From the NCBI RefSeq assembly GCF_003937945.1, contig NZ_RSEC01000060.1:558001-622000 (forward strand): DNA of 64,000 nt, written 5' to 3'. The DNA comes from Amycolatopsis eburnea. GTDB lineage: Bacteria; Actinomycetota; Actinomycetes; Mycobacteriales; Pseudonocardiaceae. Below, in pieces: positions 43,001-64,000 of this stretch. The notes under the pieces are model-generated. The model searched no databases. It saw only the letters and a list, made by a program, of their open reading frames with translations, and was not told where the DNA came from. Made by a program: the position numbers and the translations under genes. The first letter of the stretch is position 1. Each line of letters opens with the position of its first letter.

Positions 43001-45523
43001 GCCGCCCTCGCCACGACGCAACGTCCCGAACGCGGCGTCCCCGATCGCCATGGTCAGCACAGGGTGCGGCGACGCCTCGACGAACGTCCGGAAACCCTGA
43101 CCGGTCAACGCGGTCACGGCGGTGTCGAGCCGGACCGGACGGCGGAGGTTGGTGTACCAGTACTCGGCGTCCAGCTCGGTGCCGTCGAGCCAGGCGCCGG
43201 TGACCGTCGAGAAGAAGCCGGTCGACGCCGTTGTCGGCCGGACGGGCGCCAGAACCTCCAGGAGGCGCTCGCGGATCCGTTCCACCTGCGGCGAATGCGA
43301 GGCGTAGTCCACCGGGATCCGCTTCGCGCGAACGTCGTCGGCGGCGCAGGCGGCCATCAGCTCGTCGAGCGCGTCCGGGGTCCCGGAAACGACGACCGCG
43401 GCGGGACCGTTGATTGCGGCGATCGACAGCCGCTCGCCCCACGGCGTGATCCGGGCGGTCACCGCGTCGGCGCTTTCGGGGAGCGAAACCATGCCGCCCT
43501 GCCCCGCCAGTTCCAGGATCGCCTGGCTGCGCAACGCGACCACCCGCGCACCGTCCTCAAGGGACAGCGCACCGGAAACGACGGCGGCGGCGATCTCGCC
43601 CTGCGAGTGCCCGACGACCGCGGCCGGCTCGACGCCGTACGAGCGCCAGAGTTCCGCCAGCGACACCATCACGGCGAAGAGCGCGGGCTGCACGACGTCG
43701 ACGCGCTCCAGCATCGCGGCGTCGCGGATGGCATCGGTCAGCGACCAGTCCACAAAGGAGGACAGCGCCGCCGCGCACTCGTCCATGCGGGCGGCGAAGA
43801 CCGGCGATTCGGCCAAGAGGTCCACGGCCATCCCGGCCCATTGGGAACCCTGGCCGGGGAACACCATCGCGACCTTCCCCGCGGCGGCCGTCCCCTTGAC
43901 CACGGCGGGCGCGGGGAGATCCTCGGCCAGCGCGGCGAGCCCGGCGGCCAGGCCGTCGCGGTCACCGACGACCACCGCGCGGTGGTCGAACGCGGACCGG
44001 GTCGTGGCCAGCGAAAGACCGATGTCACCGACCGGCCCGCGCACCCCGGCGAGCGCGGCGGCCTGTCCGCGCAGCGCCTCGGCCGACCGGGCCGAGAGCA
44101 CCCAGGGCACGACCTGCCCGGGCTCGTCGGGTCCGGGGACGCGAACGTCCTCCGCCGGGGCTTCCTCCAGGATCGTGTGCACGTTGGTGCCGCTCATGCC
44201 GAACGCCGAGATCGCGGCGCGGCGCGGCCGGTCCGACGGCCACTCGCGGCGCTCGGTGAGCACCTCCACCGCACCGGCCGACCAGTCCACCCGGGACGAC
44301 AGCTCGTCGACGTGCAAGGTCTGCGGAAGGACGGCGTGGCGCAACGCCATGACCATCTTGATGACCCCGGCGACCCCGGCGGCGGCTTGGGTGTGGCCGA
44401 TGTTGGACTTCACGGAACCGAGCCACAGCGGTGTTTCACGGTCCTGGCCGTAGGTCGCGAGCAGCGCCTGGGCTTCGATCGGATCGCCGAGGGTCGTGCC
44501 GGTGCCGTGCGCCTCGACCGCGTCGACGTCCGCTGTGGACAGTCCCGCATCGGCCAGCGCGGCCCGGATGACCCGCTGCTGCGACGGTCCATTCGGGGCG
44601 GTCAGCCCGTTCGACGCGCCATCGGAGTTGACCGCCGAACCGCGGACGATCGCCAGCACCGGGTGGCCGTTCCGGCGGGCGTCCGAAAGCCGTTCCACCA
44701 CGACCATGCCGCTGCCCTCGCCCCACGAGGTGCCGTCGGCGGCTTCGGCGAACGCCTTGCACCGGCCGTCGGCGGCCAGGCCGCGCAGCCGGCTGAACGC
44801 GATGAACGAGCCCGGGGTCGGCAGCACGGTCACACCACCGGCCAATGCGAGGTCGCACTCCCCCTGCCGCAGCGCCTGTACCGCCAGGTGCAGCGCGACC
44901 AGCGACGACGAACACGCCGTGTCGACGGTGAGTGTCGGCCCCTCCAGCCCGAACGCGTACGCGACACGTCCGGAAAGGACACTCGCCGCGTTGCTCGTGG
45001 CGAGGTGCCCTTCGAGAGCTTCGGCGGCGCTGAGCATGAGGGTGCCGTAGTCCTGGCCGTTGGAGCCGACGAAGACACCGGTCCGGCTGCCCTTCAACGA
45101 CGGCGGCCGGATACCCGCGTGCTCGAAGGCCTCCCACGAAGTCTCCAGCAGGAGCCGCTGTTGCGGGTCCATGGCCAGTGCCTCACGTGGGGAGATGCCG
45201 AAGAAGCCCGCGTCGAAATCGGCGACGCCGTCGAGGAAACCGCCTTCCCGGACGTACGACGTCCCGGGTGCCTCGGGATCCGGGTCGTACAGCGAACCCA
45301 GTTCCCAGCCGCGATCCTCGGGGAACCCGGAGATCGCGTCCCGTCCATCGCGGACCAGCTCCCACAGCTGCGCCGGGGTCCGGACGCCGCCGGGGAACCG
45401 GCAGCCGAGGCCGACGATCGCGATCGGCTCGGGGGTCTGCGCCTCTTGGAGCCGCCGGCGGGTGTCCTGCAGATCGGCCGTGACCCGCTTGAGGAAGTAG
45501 CGGAGCTTTTCCTCGTTGTCCAT
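37001..45523 (-). CDS. Type I modular PKS, last two modules with thioesterase-like end
   Basis: A 2840-residue protein. N-terminal docking helix (DNEEKLRYFLKRVTADLQ). Module 1: KS about 32-450 (DTACSSS), AT about 553-850 with GHSQGE and YASH, predicting methylmalonyl-CoA; DH about 905-1200 (His in ADHRVGGEVLLPG, Asp in LLDAALH); KR about 1310-1490 with GASGLLGG and the LDD motif (B-type); ACP near 1606 (GFDSL). Module 2: KS about 1665-2085, AT about 2187-2490 with GHSIGE and HAFH, predicting malonyl-CoA; no KR; ACP near 2580 (GFTSL). A thioesterase-like region runs from about 2683 to the end. It has GSGSG instead of the usual GHSAG, keeps the VVLAD Asp, but lacks the DHF-His segment. It follows the three-module PKS by 33 nt with a GGAG ribosome site. 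The start ATG is at 45523. Confidence 0.95.
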   Translation of the reverse strand: MDNEEKLRYFLKRVTADLQDTRRRLQEAQTPEPIAIVGLGCRFPGGVRTPAQLWELVRDGRDAISGFPEDRGWELGSLYDPDPEAPGTSYVREGGFLDGVADFDAGFFGISPREALAMDPQQRLLLETSWEAFEHAGIRPPSLKGSRTGVFVGSNGQDYGTLMLSAAEALEGHLATSNAASVLSGRVAYAFGLEGPTLTVDTACSSSLVALHLAVQALRQGECDLALAGGVTVLPTPGSFIAFSRLRGLAADGRCKAFAEAADGTSWGEGSGMVVVERLSDARRNGHPVLAIVRGSAVNSDGASNGLTAPNGPSQQRVIRAALADAGLSTADVDAVEAHGTGTTLGDPIEAQALLATYGQDRETPLWLGSVKSNIGHTQAAAGVAGVIKMVMALRHAVLPQTLHVDELSSRVDWSAGAVEVLTERREWPSDRPRRAAISAFGMSGTNVHTILEEAPAEDVRVPGPDEPGQVVPWVLSARSAEALRGQAAALAGVRGPVGDIGLSLATTRSAFDHRAVVVGDRDGLAAGLAALAEDLPAPAVVKGTAAAGKVAMVFPGQGSQWAGMAVDLLAESPVFAARMDECAAALSSFVDWSLTDAIRDAAMLERVDVVQPALFAVMVSLAELWRSYGVEPAAVVGHSQGEIAAAVVSGALSLEDGARVVALRSQAILELAGQGGMVSLPESADAVTARITPWGERLSIAAINGPAAVVVSGTPDALDELMAACAADDVRAKRIPVDYASHSPQVERIRERLLEVLAPVRPTTASTGFFSTVTGAWLDGTELDAEYWYTNLRRPVRLDTAVTALTGQGFRTFVEASPHPVLTMAIGDAAFGTLRRGEGGLARFHTSLAEAWVHGVDVRWDDAFPGARRTELPTYAFQHERYWPRLVAIGDAGGLGLTPAEHPLLGAVVGLADSGGAVLTGKLSLHNLPWLADHRVGGEVLLPGTAFVELAIRAGDQVGRRTLDELTLETPLVLPATGGVHLQVSVAGDGDLTIHSRPDEFTPWTRHATGFLSEAALSRESAASEWPPAGAERVELDGFYPAMAATGVDYGPAFRGLRAVWTRGSEVFAEVELPEALRAEAARFGLHPALLDAALHAAGFGALSATADGPKLPFAWSGVSLTASGATVLRVTLTPVSGDAVALTLADETGAPVGEVRSLTLRTPAKTESTSDALFEVIWPELTGTELTSDFTVFRVPEGTVRETTAAVLTRLQEALASEELSVIATTGAVSVGGEDVPNLAAAAVTGLVRSAQAENPGRFVLLDAGEVPAELPSGEPQLALRDGKWHVPRLARASTSDSKPEWGADAVLITGASGLLGGLVARHLVTSHGVRRLLLLSRSAPAPELLAELSGLGATATAIACDVADRAQLAAVLAEHPVSAVVHAAGVLDDGVVESLTPERLDTVLRPKADAARNLHELTSGLSAFVLFSSFAATMGGAGQANYAAANAYLDALAQHRRAHGLPAVALAWGLWAEASSMTGHLAEGDLHRMAGAGMTPLTSEAGLALFDRAVAADQAVLAPVRLELAALRRQPVTPALLHGLLPPARRQAAAAVAKSSFAERLAGLGADDRTRQVLELVRGLVAGVLGYGSAAAVEPGRAFKELGFDSLTALELRNRLAAETGLRLPATLVFDHPNPQALTRYVVERVSGESSQVVVRERRVDGDPIVVVGIGCRYPGGVRGPEDLWDLVAAGRDAVAGLPDDRGWDLDALYDPDPDHPGTSYAKEGAFLYDAADFDAGFFGISPREALAMDPQQRLLLETSWEALERAGIDPESLRGSRTGVFTGVMYSDYASRPLAVPEGVDGFLGTGSSASVVSGRIAYAFGLEGPALTVDTACSSSLVALHLACQSLRQGECDLALAGGVTVLSTPGVFIDFSRQRGLAADGRCKSFADAADGTGWGEGAGILAVERLSDARRLGHPVLAVIRGTAVNSDGASNGLTAPNGPSQQRVIRAALAGAGLQPSEVDVVEGHGTGTTLGDPIEAQAILATYGQDRSAPLWLGSLKSNIGHTQAAAGVGGVIKMIMAMRHGVLPPTLHVDEPSSHVDWTAGSVELLTEAREWVSDRPRRAGVSSFGVSGTNAHAILEQAPPAPVVVPERGETGVLPWVLSGRSEAALRAQAAQLVGVTEHPADVGLSLASSRSRFAHRAVVHGTTAEELSAGLAALADGRAAPNVVTGRERPGRLAALFTGQGAQRVGMGQELYPRFPVYAAAFDEILTHFDPALREALATPELLDRTEFTQPALFAVEVALYRLVESFGIRPDFVAGHSIGEISAAHVAGVLSLEDACRLVAARASLMQALPAGGAMVSIAAPESAITLTEGVSIAAVNGPESVVISGEEAAVLAIAAQFPKTKRLTVSHAFHSPLMDPMLEEFRAVAESLEHRSATIPVISNVSGALAEPFTADYWVRHVREAVRFADAVRTLETEGVTTFLELGPDGVLSAMTRETLGGDCVAVPALRRDRSEERALLTALSTVHAFGVDVGWESFFPGAVRVDLPTYAFQRSRYWLDMVLPETVVPEGGEVPAVVESITGRLAELPAGDRPAWLLGWVRAEVAATLGHPSVEAVEPESAFAELGFTSLGVVELRNRISAATGLELPAALVWDFPTVAELTDHLLANVSLAAPDTGGSLGALLRTARETGRTDEFRTFLATASQFLPPVPWTPRPKRVATGASRPLLFAFGTLTGSTQWCEEVTVRFDGVREAWLLPAPGFDGETSAPAELDTLVASAAEAIREQAAGEPFVVLGSGSGALLAAAVADVAGATGVVLADPAEVEFDELPESVTDAELTTVGAYLRLFGAAAAEPRVPVLTLKTGEDVADAARQLHAWLVEELPMSCR
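38090..38970 (-). repeat. Malonyl-AT coding block, copy 4 (PKS module C2)
   Basis: Codes for the AT of the last module. It shares long, nearly identical protein stretches with the other three malonyl ATs (for example ESFGIRPDFVAGHSIGEISA and VSHAFHSPLMDPML) and, at its 3' coding end, the nucleotide stretch around 38096-38140. The homology thins where the block joins the following linker. Confidence 0.75.
42447..42484. repeat. Perfect 38-bp palindrome inside the DH-coding region of a PKS
   Basis: The arms 42447-42465 and 42466-42484 are exact reverse complements with no loop, centred on CACGTG within TTTCACGTGAAA. It is read in frame as SEAALSRESAASE, in the linker of the DH domain before WPPAGAERV. 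The same palindrome core occurs twice between genes at 9532-9553 and 9573-9596. The aligned linker of the other DH in this cluster has unrelated sequence of about equal length. Confidence 0.9.
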
Positions 45524-45556
45524 CGTCGTTCACTCCATGCAGTAGCGGGCGCCGGA

Positions 45557-60472
<14,916 letters not shown>

Positions 60473-60504
60473 CGCCAACCTCATCCGTTCGTCCAGTCAG
60501 GGCG

Positions 60505-64000
<3,496 letters not shown>

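Overview
The window is high-GC actinomycete chromosomal DNA with strong GC-third-position bias, GTG/TTG starts and 4-nt ATGA/GTGA gene overlaps. The gene set (ROK regulators, secreted CBM-bearing glycosidases, DUF574 methyltransferase, modular type I PKS) and the extragenic palindromes built on AAGGCC(T/A)CCTTA and TTTCACGTGAAA suggest Pseudonocardiaceae, most likely Amycolatopsis. The genus is inferred, not proven.

Layout. 1-9.4 kb is a sugar/polymer region: the 3' part of a subtilisin-like protease, a GH99 endo-alpha-mannosidase-like enzyme that looks leaderless, a divergent ROK repressor and xylA pair sharing an operator, and a 1288-residue secreted PQQ-type dehydrogenase/PKD/CBM6/ThuA protein. 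9.6-17.3 kb is an eight-gene minus-strand operon that I read as an Ebo-type metabolite-traffic cluster: inositol-3-phosphate synthase-like, UbiA prenyltransferase, sugar isomerase, EboA, TatD hydrolase, EboE, alkaline-phosphatase-superfamily protein, second sugar isomerase. A second ROK regulator lies just upstream. 18.7-26.9 kb holds a repeat-rich intergenic region, a MarR/MFS/aldo-keto reductase unit, and assorted singletons (DUF574 methyltransferase, Asp-box beta-propeller, small membrane protein, DJ-1/PfpI protein, SpoIIE-type phosphatase). 27.1-31.7 kb encodes a soluble hybrid histidine kinase with eight exact 276-nt HAMP repeats; its last codons are antisense to a tRNA-Gly gene. A tRNA-Pro follows, then a lipoprotein/membrane-protein pair, a haloalkane-dehalogenase-like hydrolase with an NmrA-like oxidoreductase and divergent HxlR regulator, and a secreted GH27 alpha-galactosidase.

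37.0-64.0 kb is the 3' end of a type I modular PKS cluster, all on the minus strand: a partial module (AT-methylmalonyl, A-type KR, ACP), a three-module protein (fully reducing; KR only; KR only; all malonyl) and a two-module protein (methylmalonyl with DH-KR; malonyl with no reduction, then ACP and a thioesterase-like end). Docking-type ends support this order. Colinearity predicts a chain end of 3-oxo-4-methyl-4-ene, 7,9-dihydroxy, 12-methyl, 13-hydroxy acid. The terminal thioesterase-like domain lacks the segment carrying the catalytic histidine, one DH domain contains a perfect 38-bp palindrome of the extragenic type read in frame, and the four malonyl AT domains look recently homogenised. 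The rest of the cluster, including loading module and tailoring genes, must lie beyond position 64000 because nothing biosynthetic follows the PKS below 37001.
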